From Puniceicoccales bacterium (lineage in GTDB: Bacteria > Verrucomicrobiota > Verrucomicrobiia > Opitutales > LL51): a stretch of DNA of 21,752 nucleotides. Where the stretch lies: the NCBI GenBank assembly GCA_031278845.1, contig JAITJQ010000047.1, positions 1-21,752 of the forward strand. The letters are read 5' to 3'. This document shows, one piece after another, positions 14,117 through 21,752 of the stretch. The notes beneath the pieces are model-generated. The model was not told the origin of the DNA. It made no database searches and saw nothing but the letters and a program-made list of their open reading frames with translations. Position 1 is the stretch's first letter; each line of letters starts with the position of its first letter. Made by a program: the position numbers and the translations under genes.

Positions 14117-15436
14117 ATGGGACAGCGTACGATTTCGAAGGAAGTTTCTATTCAAGGCATTGGGCTCCATACGGGAAAAACGGTCAGGCTCATTTTCAAA
14201 CCGGCACCCGCAAATGGAGGGATCGTGTTTCGCCGTATCGACCTTTACAATAAACCGGAGCTGCGTCCTTCCGTGGAAGCGGTGGGCGATTTGGTCCGCT
14301 GTACGACGATTTCGTCCGGCGATATGCGAATCCATACCGTCGAACACGTTTTGAGTGCCCTCAATGGCCTGCGCATCGATAATATTTTTATCGAAATCGA
14401 TGCGGAAGAACCACCCATTCTCGATGGGTCGGCAAAGTATTATACCAATCTACTCTGTGAAGCGGAACCCGTAAACCTCGATATGGAACGGAAAGTTTTT
14501 AAGTTACACACACCCATTTCCGTCACCGAAGGTAGCCGCTCACTCATCGCATTGCCCTATGACGGATTTAAAATTACCTGTACTTCAGCGGATGATCGGG
14601 GTATCCATACGCAGCATTTCTCCCTGGATATAACTCCTGAAAACTATATGAGCGACATTGCACCGGCGAGAACATTTGCGGTCTACGAGGACATAGAACC
14701 CCTTTTGCAATGCGGAAAAATTCAGGGGGCGAGCTTAGATTCAGCCATTCTTATTAAAGGTAATCAAATTTTATCCAAAGAACCACTGCGCTTCACCGAC
14801 GAATTTGTGCGCCACAAAATGCTCGATATTGTGGGCGATATGGCGCTCTTGGGGATCGATTTACGGTGCCATATCATTGGAGTTCGTCCCGGCCACGCAC
14901 TCAATGTACAGCTGGCCAAAAAAATTTGGGAACAATATCGGGATGACACCCAAACGACGGCACATAGGAGTGAGCTTAAAACCTACATTGTAAAAAATAC
15001 AGACTTCGACATCGTCAAAGTGCTCAACACATTACCCCATCGCTATCCCTTTATTCTCATTGATCGGGTGATCGCGTTTATTGATGACGATTCTCTCCAA
15101 GCCATAAAAAATGTGACCATTAACGAACCCTATTTTATGGGACATTACCCGGGACATCCGGTTATGCCCGGTGTTCTACAAATCGAGGCTATGGCTCAGG
15201 CGGCAGGCATACTCATGCTGCGGCGCTACCAATATGAGCAACGGCTGGCGTACTTTATGAGTTGCGATCAGGTAAAATTCCGAAAGCCGGTAACCCCAGG
15301 GGACCAATTGGAGATTTTTGTGAAAATCGTAAAATATCGCGGTGATAAAATCGGTATTGCATCGGCGGAATGCAAAGTTGATGGACAAATTGTCTCTTCG
15401 GCGAAACTCGTATTTTCTGTAACAAGGACGTCATGA
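14117..15436 (+). CDS. Bifunctional LpxC-FabZ: UDP-acyl-GlcNAc deacetylase / hydroxyacyl-ACP dehydratase
   Basis: This 439-residue fusion does the committed step of lipid A synthesis and a fatty-acid dehydration. The LpxC part (1-275) has HTVEHVLSAL (zinc ligand His77), EEPPILDGSA, RFTDEFVRHKMLDIVGD (His233, Asp237) and GHALN (His260). The FabZ part (about 295-439) has LPHRYPFILIDRV and GHYPGHPVMPGVLQIEAMAQ with catalytic His343 and Glu357. A short linker (YRDDTQTTAHRSELKTYIV) joins them. Both active sites look intact. The fusion is known in Bacteroidetes and in PVC bacteria. The gene follows dnaA by 6 nt, with no clear ribosome site of its own, and overlaps lpxA as ATGA, so the three genes look like one translationally linked unit. 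Confidence 0.95.
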   Translation: MGQRTISKEVSIQGIGLHTGKTVRLIFKPAPANGGIVFRRIDLYNKPELRPSVEAVGDLVRCTTISSGDMRIHTVEHVLSALNGLRIDNIFIEIDAEEPPILDGSAKYYTNLLCEAEPVNLDMERKVFKLHTPISVTEGSRSLIALPYDGFKITCTSADDRGIHTQHFSLDITPENYMSDIAPARTFAVYEDIEPLLQCGKIQGASLDSAILIKGNQILSKEPLRFTDEFVRHKMLDIVGDMALLGIDLRCHIIGVRPGHALNVQLAKKIWEQYRDDTQTTAHRSELKTYIVKNTDFDIVKVLNTLPHRYPFILIDRVIAFIDDDSLQAIKNVTINEPYFMGHYPGHPVMPGVLQIEAMAQAAGILMLRRYQYEQRLAYFMSCDQVKFRKPVTPGDQLEIFVKIVKYRGDKIGIASAECKVDGQIVSSAKLVFSVTRTS

Positions 15437-16200
15437 ATATTCACTCAATGGCGATTATCGAAAGGGGGGCACAAATTGCAGATGATGTGACGATTGGTCC
15501 CTTCGCTTTCATTGGAGGTAACGTTGCTATCGGTTCCGGAACGGTTATTCACCACCACGCTTCGATTGAGGGATACACGGTCCTGGGGGAACATAATATA
15601 GTTTTTCCCTACGCTTGCCTGGGTGGTCAGACGCAGGATTTAAAATATGTCGGTGACCGAACCGGACTCGAAATCGGTAACCACAATATCTTTCGCGAGT
15701 ATATGACAATTCACGCTGGTACGAATGAAGGAAGTGTTACAAAAATCGGCCACCATAATGCATTTTTAGCGTATGTCCATGTGGCCCACGATTGTATCAT
15801 AGGGAATCATATCATTGTGAGTAGTTTGGCAGCCTTAGCGGGATACGTCAGGGTCGGTGATTACGCAAATATCGCATGGAATGCGGGTGTGCATCAATTT
15901 TGTAGGGTAGGGGATTATGCGATGCTTGGGGCCAGTTCGAAGGCGTTGATGGATGTTTTACCCTTCATGCTCGCCGAAGGACAACCGGCTAGGACCCGTT
16001 ATTTTAATAAAATTAATTTGCAACGGCACCAGTTTGCCCAAACCGATATCGAACACGTAAAAAACATCTACCGCATTCTATTTCATTCCAAATACAACCG
16101 CTCGGAAGCCCTCAAACAATTGGAACAGTACCAGCAAATTTCAGACGTTTACGGAACTGTTATTTGGGCAATTCAATCATCACAGCGAGGATTTTGTTAG
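15433..16200 (+). CDS. lpxA: Acyl-ACP--UDP-N-acetylglucosamine O-acyltransferase LpxA
   Basis: This 255-residue enzyme does the first acylation of lipid A synthesis. The N-terminal two thirds are hexapeptide repeats forming a left-handed beta helix (ADDVTIGPFAFIGG, GNHNIFREYMTIHAGT, VGDYANIAWNAGVHQFCRVG). The catalytic histidine is His119 in HVAHDCIIGN, and GGQTQDLKY matches the substrate loop. A helical C-terminal domain follows (FNKINLQRHQF onwards). Length is normal. The start overlaps the lpxC/fabZ stop by 4 nt, which also makes the fabZ-lpxA order seen in many Gram-negatives. Base composition shifts from G-rich to C-rich along the gene. Block 8 begins just after the stop. Confidence 0.95.
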   Translation: MNIHSMAIIERGAQIADDVTIGPFAFIGGNVAIGSGTVIHHHASIEGYTVLGEHNIVFPYACLGGQTQDLKYVGDRTGLEIGNHNIFREYMTIHAGTNEGSVTKIGHHNAFLAYVHVAHDCIIGNHIIVSSLAALAGYVRVGDYANIAWNAGVHQFCRVGDYAMLGASSKALMDVLPFMLAEGQPARTRYFNKINLQRHQFAQTDIEHVKNIYRILFHSKYNRSEALKQLEQYQQISDVYGTVIWAIQSSQRGFC

Positions 16201-16201
16201 T

Positions 16202-16312
16202 TTTCTAAGGGCTCTTCGCCCTTATGCGCATGGACTCGGCCAGTAATTTTAAAAACACTCTTAGCGGCCAAGGAGTCTCTGACTCCTTGCTGGGCGTGGG
16301 GCAGAGCCACAC
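16202..16312 (+). repeat. Palindrome block 8 (A, then G-H)
   Basis: Module A is at 16206-16224 (7-bp arms). A stretch ending CAGTAATTTTAAAAAC follows. Then module G is at 16269-16289 (9-bp arms, loop TCT) and a degenerate H at 16296-16312. Modules B to F are missing apart from ACTCGGCC and GCGGCC traces. It starts within 5 nt of the lpxA stop. Confidence 0.82.
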
Positions 16313-16353
16313 AAAAAGCTTGCTTGAGAAGGACAAACATTTATTAGGGATAT

Positions 16354-16563
16354 ATGTGGAAAAAGTTGTCCTATCTAGCAATCGGTCTCTGCGGACTATT
16401 TTGGAATAAAGTTACTGCCACAGTTCCGGTTACCACAGTTCCGGTGGATTCGACATTTACAAGAAAGAGTGGGGGACCGATTATCGCAAAAGAAAATCCG
16501 ACGATTACGGTTTCAGGAAGCACTTCTGTGGTTGGGAAGGAGATTTACCAAAAAGGAATAAAA
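16354..16563 (+). other. In-frame N-terminal extension of ndk with a signal peptide
   Basis: An ATG at 16354 opens a stop-free 70-codon frame that runs into ndk. It begins MWKKLSYLAIGLCGLFW, a short basic region and a hydrophobic core, and could be cleaved after NKVTA. A Ser/Thr/Val-rich stretch follows, with an exact short repeat (TVPV twice). AGGGA at 16346-16350 stands only 3 nt before the ATG. It may be an export form of ndk, or a small gene fused to it. See findings. Confidence 0.45.
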
Positions 16564-16980
16564 ATGGAAACGACACTGATTATTCTTAAACCCGACTGTA
16601 TGGAAAAAGGACTTGCGGGAGAAGTTATTGGCCGATTTTGTAAAGAAAAATTCGAAATTGTGGGCTGCAAAATGATGACTTTGCCCGAAAATATACTCAA
16701 AGAACATTATGCCCATATTGCATCTTTACCCTTCTTCCCGGAAATTCTTACATTTATGCGCTCACAACCGGTTATCGTAATTGCCTTGAAAGGAGAAAAT
16801 ATTATCGGAAGGGTGCGCGATCTATTGGGACCAACGGATTCTACGCTTGCTCCCAAGGGGACGATTCGCGGCGATTGGGGAACAGATAAAATGCGCAATA
16901 TTGCCCACGCCTCGGATAGCGAAGAAAATGCACAAAAAGAATTAAAACGCTTTTTTGCTCCCGAAGAGTTGTTTTTATGA
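16564..16980 (+). CDS. ndk: Nucleoside diphosphate kinase
   Basis: This 138-residue enzyme moves the gamma phosphate from ATP to other nucleoside diphosphates through a phosphohistidine. The start motif TLIILKPDCMEKG has Lys9, and the active site RNIAHASDS has His115 (Ala replaces the common Gly after it). RVRDLLGPTDSTLAPKGTIRGDW covers the conserved Kpn-loop and nucleotide-binding region. Length is that of a normal complete NDK. The ATG at 16564 has AAAAAGGA about 6 nt upstream and starts exactly where the family starts. The frame is also open upstream to a signal-peptide-like start at 16354, so a longer exported product of 208 residues is possible. The gene lies between blocks 8 and 9 and is probably transcribed alone. 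Confidence 0.95.
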   Translation: METTLIILKPDCMEKGLAGEVIGRFCKEKFEIVGCKMMTLPENILKEHYAHIASLPFFPEILTFMRSQPVIVIALKGENIIGRVRDLLGPTDSTLAPKGTIRGDWGTDKMRNIAHASDSEENAQKELKRFFAPEELFL

Positions 16981-17155
16981 ATTGTGGGGCTTCGCCCCAC
17001 ACCCCGCAAGGAGTCAGAGACTCCTTGACCTCCTTTTGCGGCCGAGCCCGGCGCGTTCCGCGCCGGGCTCGGCCGCAAGGTCAAGAAAATAGACCCTTTA
17101 ATTTTTTTCTTTTAGTTGCGCAACCTCGGCGCAAATTGCGCCGAGGTTGCGCACA
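16981..17155 (-). repeat. Palindrome block 9 (reversed: H-G-F-linker-E)
   Basis: H is at 16983-17001 (8-bp arms, loop TTC). G is at 17007-17027 (9-bp arms). F is at 17038-17076 (18-bp arms, loop TTC). The linker, with CTTGACC and AACTAAAAGAAAAA on the minus strand, joins it to E at 17117-17153 (18-bp arms around one base). All arms are perfect. The order is the reverse of the second half of block 2. It begins 2 nt after the ndk stop. Confidence 0.93.
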
Positions 17156-17180
17156 AAAAAATGTGTTTCCTTAAAAATTG

Positions 17181-17222
17181 GCCTGGATTCTAAGGACGAG
17201 GAACCCTTAGGCAGTAATTTTC
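17181..17222 (+). repeat. Palindrome block 10 (degenerate module A)
   Basis: CTAAGG at 17190-17195 and CCCTTAG at 17204-17210 are remains of module A. They are followed by CAGTAATTTT, which also follows module A in block 8. Confidence 0.55.
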
Positions 17223-17232
17223 GCAGAATAGC

Positions 17233-17261
17233 TTGACTTTTGGTGAAAGTTTTGTGTCCTT
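17233..17261 (+). promoter_or_regulatory. Candidate promoter of tRNA-Leu
   Basis: CTTGACTT gives a -35 box TTGACT at 17233-17238. A -10 box at 17 bp spacing would be GTCCTT at 17256-17261, which is poor. The same CTTGACTT stands before the tRNA-Met gene and rpsR. Confidence 0.35.
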
Positions 17262-17270
17262 TCCTGCATT

Positions 17271-17354
17271 GCCCAGATGGCGGAATCGGCAGACGCGTCG
17301 GACTCAAAATCCGATTCCCGCGAGGGAGTGAGGGTTCGACCCCCTCTCTGGGCA
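17271..17354 (+). tRNA. tRNA-Leu (anticodon CAA)
   Basis: The acceptor stem GCCCAGA (17271-17277) pairs with TCTGGGC (17347-17353), with discriminator A at 17354. The anticodon stem TCGGA/TCCGA encloses the loop CTCAAAA, so the anticodon is CAA, reading UUG. A long variable arm (TCCC-GCGA-GGGA) marks a class II tRNA, and the T arm is GAGGG-TTCGACC-CCCTC. The 3' CCA is not encoded; the gene is followed by CCCAAA. Confidence 0.95.
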
Positions 17355-17432
17355 CCCAAAAATTTTGAAGTATTATTTTGTTTTCAGTTTGGTTTTCTCT
17401 GTTATAAATCTGGTATTGTTTTTGGATATAAG

Positions 17433-18470
17433 ATGCGAATTGGGAACATTTTATTTTTTATGACGTTTGGTTTTGTTGTCCATTTGCACGCGTCAGAGGC
17501 TTCAGGACTAAGATACTTGCCCGTTATTTTTGCAGTATCGGGAACCGAGCTTTCCGATGATGAGACAGCGTTCATGGAAGAATATCATCCTGTGGGAATT
17601 ATTCTATCTAGATGGAATTTTGAGTTCGATGAACAGGGCAACGTCGATAGAGAAAAGTTACGTCAACTGTGTGATAGCATTCACGTTTATTCGTCCCACA
17701 TTCTCATCGATCAGGAAGGCGGGCGCGTCCAACATCTTCAGGGTACCAATTGTTATAGTGCTCCGGCACCGGGAACGTTTGCGAAAGGAGTAACGGGAAA
17801 AAATTTAAAAGAGAAATGCGAGGTAATTCGCCAAAATGTGAGAGCTATAGATGGTGATTTAGTGGAACTTGGTTTTGACGTTAATTGTGCTCCAGTATGT
17901 GATTTGTTATCCGAAAATATTCTTTCGCTTGTTGGTAATCGCGGCTTTGGGACCAATCCGGATATCGTGTGTTCTTTTGCGGTTAATTGGGTGGAGCAGG
18001 CTGAAGCCGACGGTATAATTTCCGTTTTAAAGCACTGTCCTGGCCACGGTAGTGCAGTGGGTGATAGTCACAAGGCGCTTCCTAGGGTAGAAAAACCATT
18101 ACCCGATCTTATGAGTGATTTTAGAATTTTCAGAAATGTGATTTGTACATTGTACAACGATGGCATTGACGAGGATTCCTTTTGGGTTATGACGGCCCAT
18201 GTCCTGTATCCTGAAATTGATCCTCAACATTGCGCGACACAGTCATCGAAAATAATTCGTATGATAAGGGAAGATTTCGGCTTTCGAGGGAAGATTGTAT
18301 CCGATTGTATCATGATGAAGGCACTACAAGGAGAGCGATGGGAATGTGCGATTGCTGCACTGGAAGCGGGTTGCGATTACGTAATCTGCGTCAACCATGA
18401 CTTGGAACAAAAAAGAATCATCGCTGAAAAAGTTACGGAATATTTAGACTCCAAGGAAGAGGAAATTTGA
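17433..18470 (+). CDS. Exported glycoside hydrolase family 3, NagZ-like beta-N-acetylhexosaminidase
   Basis: This 345-residue hydrolase matches NagZ, which removes GlcNAc from peptidoglycan fragments. Motifs in order: IDQEGGRVQ (92-100), FDVNCAPVCDL, NRGFGTNP, KHCPGHG (200-206) with DSH at 211-213 (the catalytic Asp-His dyad loop), VMTAHVLYPEID, and GKIVSDCIMMKAL with the nucleophile Asp291. The usual second Asp of SDD is Cys here. The N-terminus MRIGNILFFMTFGFVVHLHA looks like a cleavable signal peptide, whereas NagZ of most Gram-negatives is cytoplasmic, so this copy probably acts in the periplasm. The frame is open back into tRNA-Leu; the ATG at 17433 is chosen for the signal peptide and to clear the tRNA. 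The ribosome site is weak. Confidence 0.9.
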   Translation: MRIGNILFFMTFGFVVHLHASEASGLRYLPVIFAVSGTELSDDETAFMEEYHPVGIILSRWNFEFDEQGNVDREKLRQLCDSIHVYSSHILIDQEGGRVQHLQGTNCYSAPAPGTFAKGVTGKNLKEKCEVIRQNVRAIDGDLVELGFDVNCAPVCDLLSENILSLVGNRGFGTNPDIVCSFAVNWVEQAEADGIISVLKHCPGHGSAVGDSHKALPRVEKPLPDLMSDFRIFRNVICTLYNDGIDEDSFWVMTAHVLYPEIDPQHCATQSSKIIRMIREDFGFRGKIVSDCIMMKALQGERWECAIAALEAGCDYVICVNHDLEQKRIIAEKVTEYLDSKEEEI

Positions 18471-18507
18471 ATTTCGAAAGAAAATTTGAGAAATCAAAAA
18501 AATAGGC

Positions 18508-18536
18508 TTGACTTCAGTTATTTTTTGTAATGCTTA
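18508..18536 (+). promoter_or_regulatory. Candidate promoter of tRNA-Met
   Basis: TTGACT at 18508-18513 is followed after 17 bp by TGCTTA at 18531-18536. Transcription would begin a few bases before the tRNA at 18550. Confidence 0.4.
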
Positions 18537-18549
18537 CGGACATCTTAGT

Positions 18550-18626
<77 letters not shown>

Positions 18627-18813
18627 AGATGGGATGTATGTCTGTGTTTTGAATCTTCTCTAAGAGAGAAGTTTTTGCTTTCGCTAACTGGTTTAATATT
18701 TAATACAAATTTTTGGACGATACATTTTTTCGTGAAATTATCTATAACCTTACAATCTTATAGCTGCAATTTTGAATATTGTAATTTTAAATATTATTTT
18801 TATTCTTTTTGGA

Positions 18814-21597
18814 ATGATTAAATTATCGCGATTTCAAATATTGTTCTTACCATGTTTTCTCAGTGGTGGTACTTCAGAAACATCTCTCTCTTCTGGTATT
18901 TCTGATAAAGTTAGTGAAGAGGGTTTGCAAGTTCCTACGGCGGAAATACCAAAACTTAATTTATTCAATGGATATACTTTGGCAGCTGTAACTAAAGAAG
19001 CGATTAAATTTTTTCTAAATCCGGAAAATGCTTCAGAACAAAATGCCTCGGAGCATTTTAAAAATATACCTTTTATTTTTAAAAATTATTTTCTTCCAAA
19101 GGCAATTCAAAATAATTCAGAATTAAAATCTAGACTACAGAAAATCATGAAACATTTGGGTACTTTTTCACTGGAAACTTTAACCGAGGGAGATTATCTT
19201 TCAAAATTATATAAGATGCGCTCTCACCTCAAGAAAGCACACGATTTAGTGGCCAATGATACGGATATTACTGTCGATAGTGCCTTTGCAAGATTTATTC
19301 AAGGCAATATAAAAGCTATCAATGTTATCATTGCCGATGCGGTAGCTAAAAAAGTCTTTCAGAAAATTAGGTCGCAATTGGAAGCTGAATTACTGAAAAC
19401 GAGTACTGCAACTTCGGTTTCAGTGGAAAGTTCCGTGGGATGGGGCCCATTTAGCCTTAGTATAAGTGGTGATTTAGATACCAAGCAAGATAGTGGGGCG
19501 AATTCTCTCTATGAAATATCCCGTTCCGGTAATCTTTCCATTGGGATTGGAGCAGAAACCCCAGGAGATATACTATCCATCTCGTGCCAAGCGGGGGCGA
19601 CCCTTACCTTTACGACTCTTTTTCATTCCATTGAGCAATTGCTCGATTCTGGACAGTTGAAAGGAACCATTTCGGAAGAAACTTCCCAAAAATTATCCAC
19701 GCGGAGAGCATTACAAAATGCAGAAAAACAACTACTGAGCGTCATGGGTAGCGATGTGGAAGGTTTTTTAAAAATGGTCGGGATCATTCCCCTTTCTACC
19801 TACGTCGAATGGCCGCACCCCACCAAAGCCGAAGCCCCTATGACAAGTTTAGCCCTAGGTGGAGAGTGGTCTGTATCCACCGAAGCTAAAAGTTTCACTA
19901 AATTAGGCATGGAAATTTCCGGAAGTTACAGTGGGACAATTTATAAAAAACCTCGCCTTTTTTTATCGTTACTCGATAACGACGGTCATCCAGCCGATAA
20001 TTTGACCGCAGAAGATATTAAAAGAATTGTCGGTAAGCAATACGACTTTTCCCGAAAACTTTTAAAAATTCCTGAGAATTCCCATTTAGAATCCTTTAAC
20101 AATAGTGATATAAATGTATTAGTTCCGATTTACATACTTTGCGGAGATTTGCGTGGCTACATTTCCGTCATACAGGAACTGGCCGCATTGGAACAATTCA
20201 AAGCTTCAAACCTAGAGGAATTAGATTCTCTAAAATTAGATTCTCTGAAGAATCAGGAGAACATAAAAAAACTGAAAGAAGACGTAAGGAAACTAGAACA
20301 AAGCATAGAAAAATTAACCCCCAAAAAACACAACTATGAATCTCGCCTTTCTCCCCAACATACCTTTACCTCAGAAGGTCGTCTCGGTGTTTTGAAAACC
20401 TATATCGTGACCGCTGCTATGCTCAGCCAATATGCTAAAACAACCGAAGAAATTGCGCTATTCAAAAAAATGTTTTTAGAACTAAAAAAATTGGAATTAC
20501 TCCTAGAATTTTCAAAGGACAAAAGCTCTCAATCGGGAACCTTTATCCAAAATGCCAATTATAGTCTTAGAACCAAAGAGATTTCTGGAACAATAAAAGT
20601 GAGTAAAGGTTTCATCTCATGTGATTATAACGAATATTCAAATAGTCCATTTTTGGATGAAAACGGGAGATATCTTTCATTCTCGATTACAATACCTTTC
20701 TCGACGATTGGATCCGCAACGATACAGGCAATACAGGCAATAAAAGACTATCTATCTAAGAAAACGCTTACAGATCAGGAAATTGATAATCGGATAGTAA
20801 GTGGCGTCAAACATATTGCCACTGATTTACTTAATTGGACGAAAACATTAGAACCTTTTGGGATAGAAATAGATCTGTCGAATGCGAGTCCTTTGAAAAT
20901 TGGTCCATCTATCTCCGGTTTTACAAAAGTAAATGCGCAATCCATGTGGATAGAACCCAATTCAGATCAGCAAAGCTCCCTTAAACCGCTTCCCGGCAAA
21001 GAATTAATGGTGAGAGATTCTTCCCAGTTAGTCGTTCAATGTTATAAAGCCAGTTTAAGTACAAAAACAGAAATTAAAGGTGAAATTAAAGGAATACCAA
21101 CTCCAGCAGCGGGAGTAACCGTTGGGGGAAGTGTTTCCGCTTCCAAAACAACCACGGGCCAAACTATCGTAAGATTGGGAACCAATACGATCAGCTATGT
21201 TTTATCCAAATTCAATATTTGGCAGATGGGCGCTAATGAATCAGAGGGAAAAACAAGCACCGCTTGGGAAGCTTTGAAAAAGAACAATCAGGATGCGTTT
21301 AGTGAAATTTTCAAAAATATTGCCAAGGATGAATCGGGACCATTTTACGAATTGCAATGTCTTTATAATGATATTTTGAAAAACGTTGGTGCTGATACAG
21401 ATTTAGGAAAGAAATGTACGAAGCTTTTTGGAAAATTACTGGAGGATTGTGCAAAACTTTCAACGGAAGAACCGAAAGAAGTCGATCTGCAAGCGGCACT
21501 CGCTTCCTTTGATGAGGTCTTAACATTTAACTACCATCATAGCTTTTTACTCCATTTGAATGAGGCATTCTCGCTCCATAAAACATCTAAACATTAA
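18814..21597 (+). CDS. Large probable exported protein of unknown function
   Basis: I do not recognise this 927-residue protein. The first 22 residues (MIKLSRFQILFLPCFLSGG...) resemble a signal peptide. The rest alternates helical stretches with four Gly/Ser/Thr-rich, beta-strand-like segments: about 198-268 (SVESSVGWGPFSLSISGDL), 346-375 (GGEWSVSTEAKSF), 574-605 (NYSLRTKEISGTIKVSKG) and 745-784 (TKTEIKGEIKGIP). A coiled coil is likely near 453-502 (LEELDSLKLDSLKNQENIKK). Later parts are helical (QAIQAIKDYLSKK). There is no terminal aromatic residue as in outer-membrane barrels and no obvious enzyme motif. The frame extends to a TTG at 18772; the ATG at 18814 is preferred for the signal peptide, though its ribosome site is poor. 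It stands alone downstream of tRNA-Met and is AT-rich. A secreted or surface protein is inference. Confidence 0.85.
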   Translation: MIKLSRFQILFLPCFLSGGTSETSLSSGISDKVSEEGLQVPTAEIPKLNLFNGYTLAAVTKEAIKFFLNPENASEQNASEHFKNIPFIFKNYFLPKAIQNNSELKSRLQKIMKHLGTFSLETLTEGDYLSKLYKMRSHLKKAHDLVANDTDITVDSAFARFIQGNIKAINVIIADAVAKKVFQKIRSQLEAELLKTSTATSVSVESSVGWGPFSLSISGDLDTKQDSGANSLYEISRSGNLSIGIGAETPGDILSISCQAGATLTFTTLFHSIEQLLDSGQLKGTISEETSQKLSTRRALQNAEKQLLSVMGSDVEGFLKMVGIIPLSTYVEWPHPTKAEAPMTSLALGGEWSVSTEAKSFTKLGMEISGSYSGTIYKKPRLFLSLLDNDGHPADNLTAEDIKRIVGKQYDFSRKLLKIPENSHLESFNNSDINVLVPIYILCGDLRGYISVIQELAALEQFKASNLEELDSLKLDSLKNQENIKKLKEDVRKLEQSIEKLTPKKHNYESRLSPQHTFTSEGRLGVLKTYIVTAAMLSQYAKTTEEIALFKKMFLELKKLELLLEFSKDKSSQSGTFIQNANYSLRTKEISGTIKVSKGFISCDYNEYSNSPFLDENGRYLSFSITIPFSTIGSATIQAIQAIKDYLSKKTLTDQEIDNRIVSGVKHIATDLLNWTKTLEPFGIEIDLSNASPLKIGPSISGFTKVNAQSMWIEPNSDQQSSLKPLPGKELMVRDSSQLVVQCYKASLSTKTEIKGEIKGIPTPAAGVTVGGSVSASKTTTGQTIVRLGTNTISYVLSKFNIWQMGANESEGKTSTAWEALKKNNQDAFSEIFKNIAKDESGPFYELQCLYNDILKNVGADTDLGKKCTKLFGKLLEDCAKLSTEEPKEVDLQAALASFDEVLTFNYHHSFLLHLNEAFSLHKTSKH

Positions 21598-21752
21598 AAT
21601 TTATGTAATTTTAACTTTGACATTCATGGGGAAACTTGTGTGATTATGAGTGGTGTTAAAGTTGATGTGAACTGACTAAAGCAAATCTGAAGATATTTTC
21701 TTTTTGTCCTTTTTTGTCCTTTTATTTGTCGATAACGATCATTTGCTTTTTA
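21598..21752 (+). other. AT-rich end of window, no gene
   Basis: A TTGACA at 21617-21622 could be a -35 box; TGATTA 18 bp later is a weak -10. A 9-bp inverted pair, AAAGCAAAT (21678-21686) and ATTTGCTTT (21741-21749), encloses T-rich repeats of TTTTTGTCC. It may be the far end of the gene before or the control region of the next. Confidence 0.3.

Noticed and set aside
17277..17432. Extension of the NagZ-like gene back into tRNA-Leu
   Set aside because: It would overlap a perfectly folded tRNA and hide the signal peptide; the ATG at 17433 is better.

Overview
The window reads as chromosome of a Gram-negative, probably host-associated bacterium. Lipid A genes (an lpxC-fabZ fusion followed by lpxA), kdsD and a NagZ-like hydrolase show an outer-membrane, peptidoglycan-making cell. 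The LpxC-FabZ fusion is known from Bacteroidetes and from the Verrucomicrobia/Chlamydiae side of the PVC group. Together with a UhpC/GlpT-type sugar-phosphate antiporter and a sigma-54 response regulator that lacks its DNA-binding domain, it makes a PVC organism (Verrucomicrobiota-like) my best guess. That placement is inference.

Layout. Minus strand, 136-2716: an NAD-dependent epimerase/3-beta-HSD-like reductase followed 1 nt later by murJ. All later genes are on the plus strand: a CPBP membrane protease (2835-3749), a UhpC/GlpT-like transporter (4225-5559), rpsR overlapping sua5 (5705-6927), kdsD (7269-8243), yqgE (8627-9175), a site-2 protease (9354-9995), an unknown acidic-tailed protein overlapping a truncated NtrC-type regulator (10298-12144), the dnaA - lpxC/fabZ - lpxA cluster (12734-16200), ndk with a possible secreted form (16354-16980), tRNA-Leu(CAA), an exported NagZ-like glycosidase, an initiator-type tRNA-Met, and a 927-residue orphan protein (18814-21597).

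The most unusual feature is intergenic. Ten blocks, about 1.7 kb in total, are built from GC-rich palindromes that recur in a fixed order (modules A-B-C-D-E-linker-F-G-H). They begin within a few bases of stop codons, occur in either orientation, and never interrupt a gene or an operon pair. Arm sequences differ between copies while pairing is kept. They look like a family of modular multi-hairpin elements and I do not recognise the family.

Other points of note: a possible signal-peptide fusion on nucleoside diphosphate kinase, a four-codon minicistron ahead of the unknown/regulator pair, a duplicated kdsD 3' end, DnaA boxes upstream of dnaA, and G-versus-C composition that flips between and even within same-strand genes.
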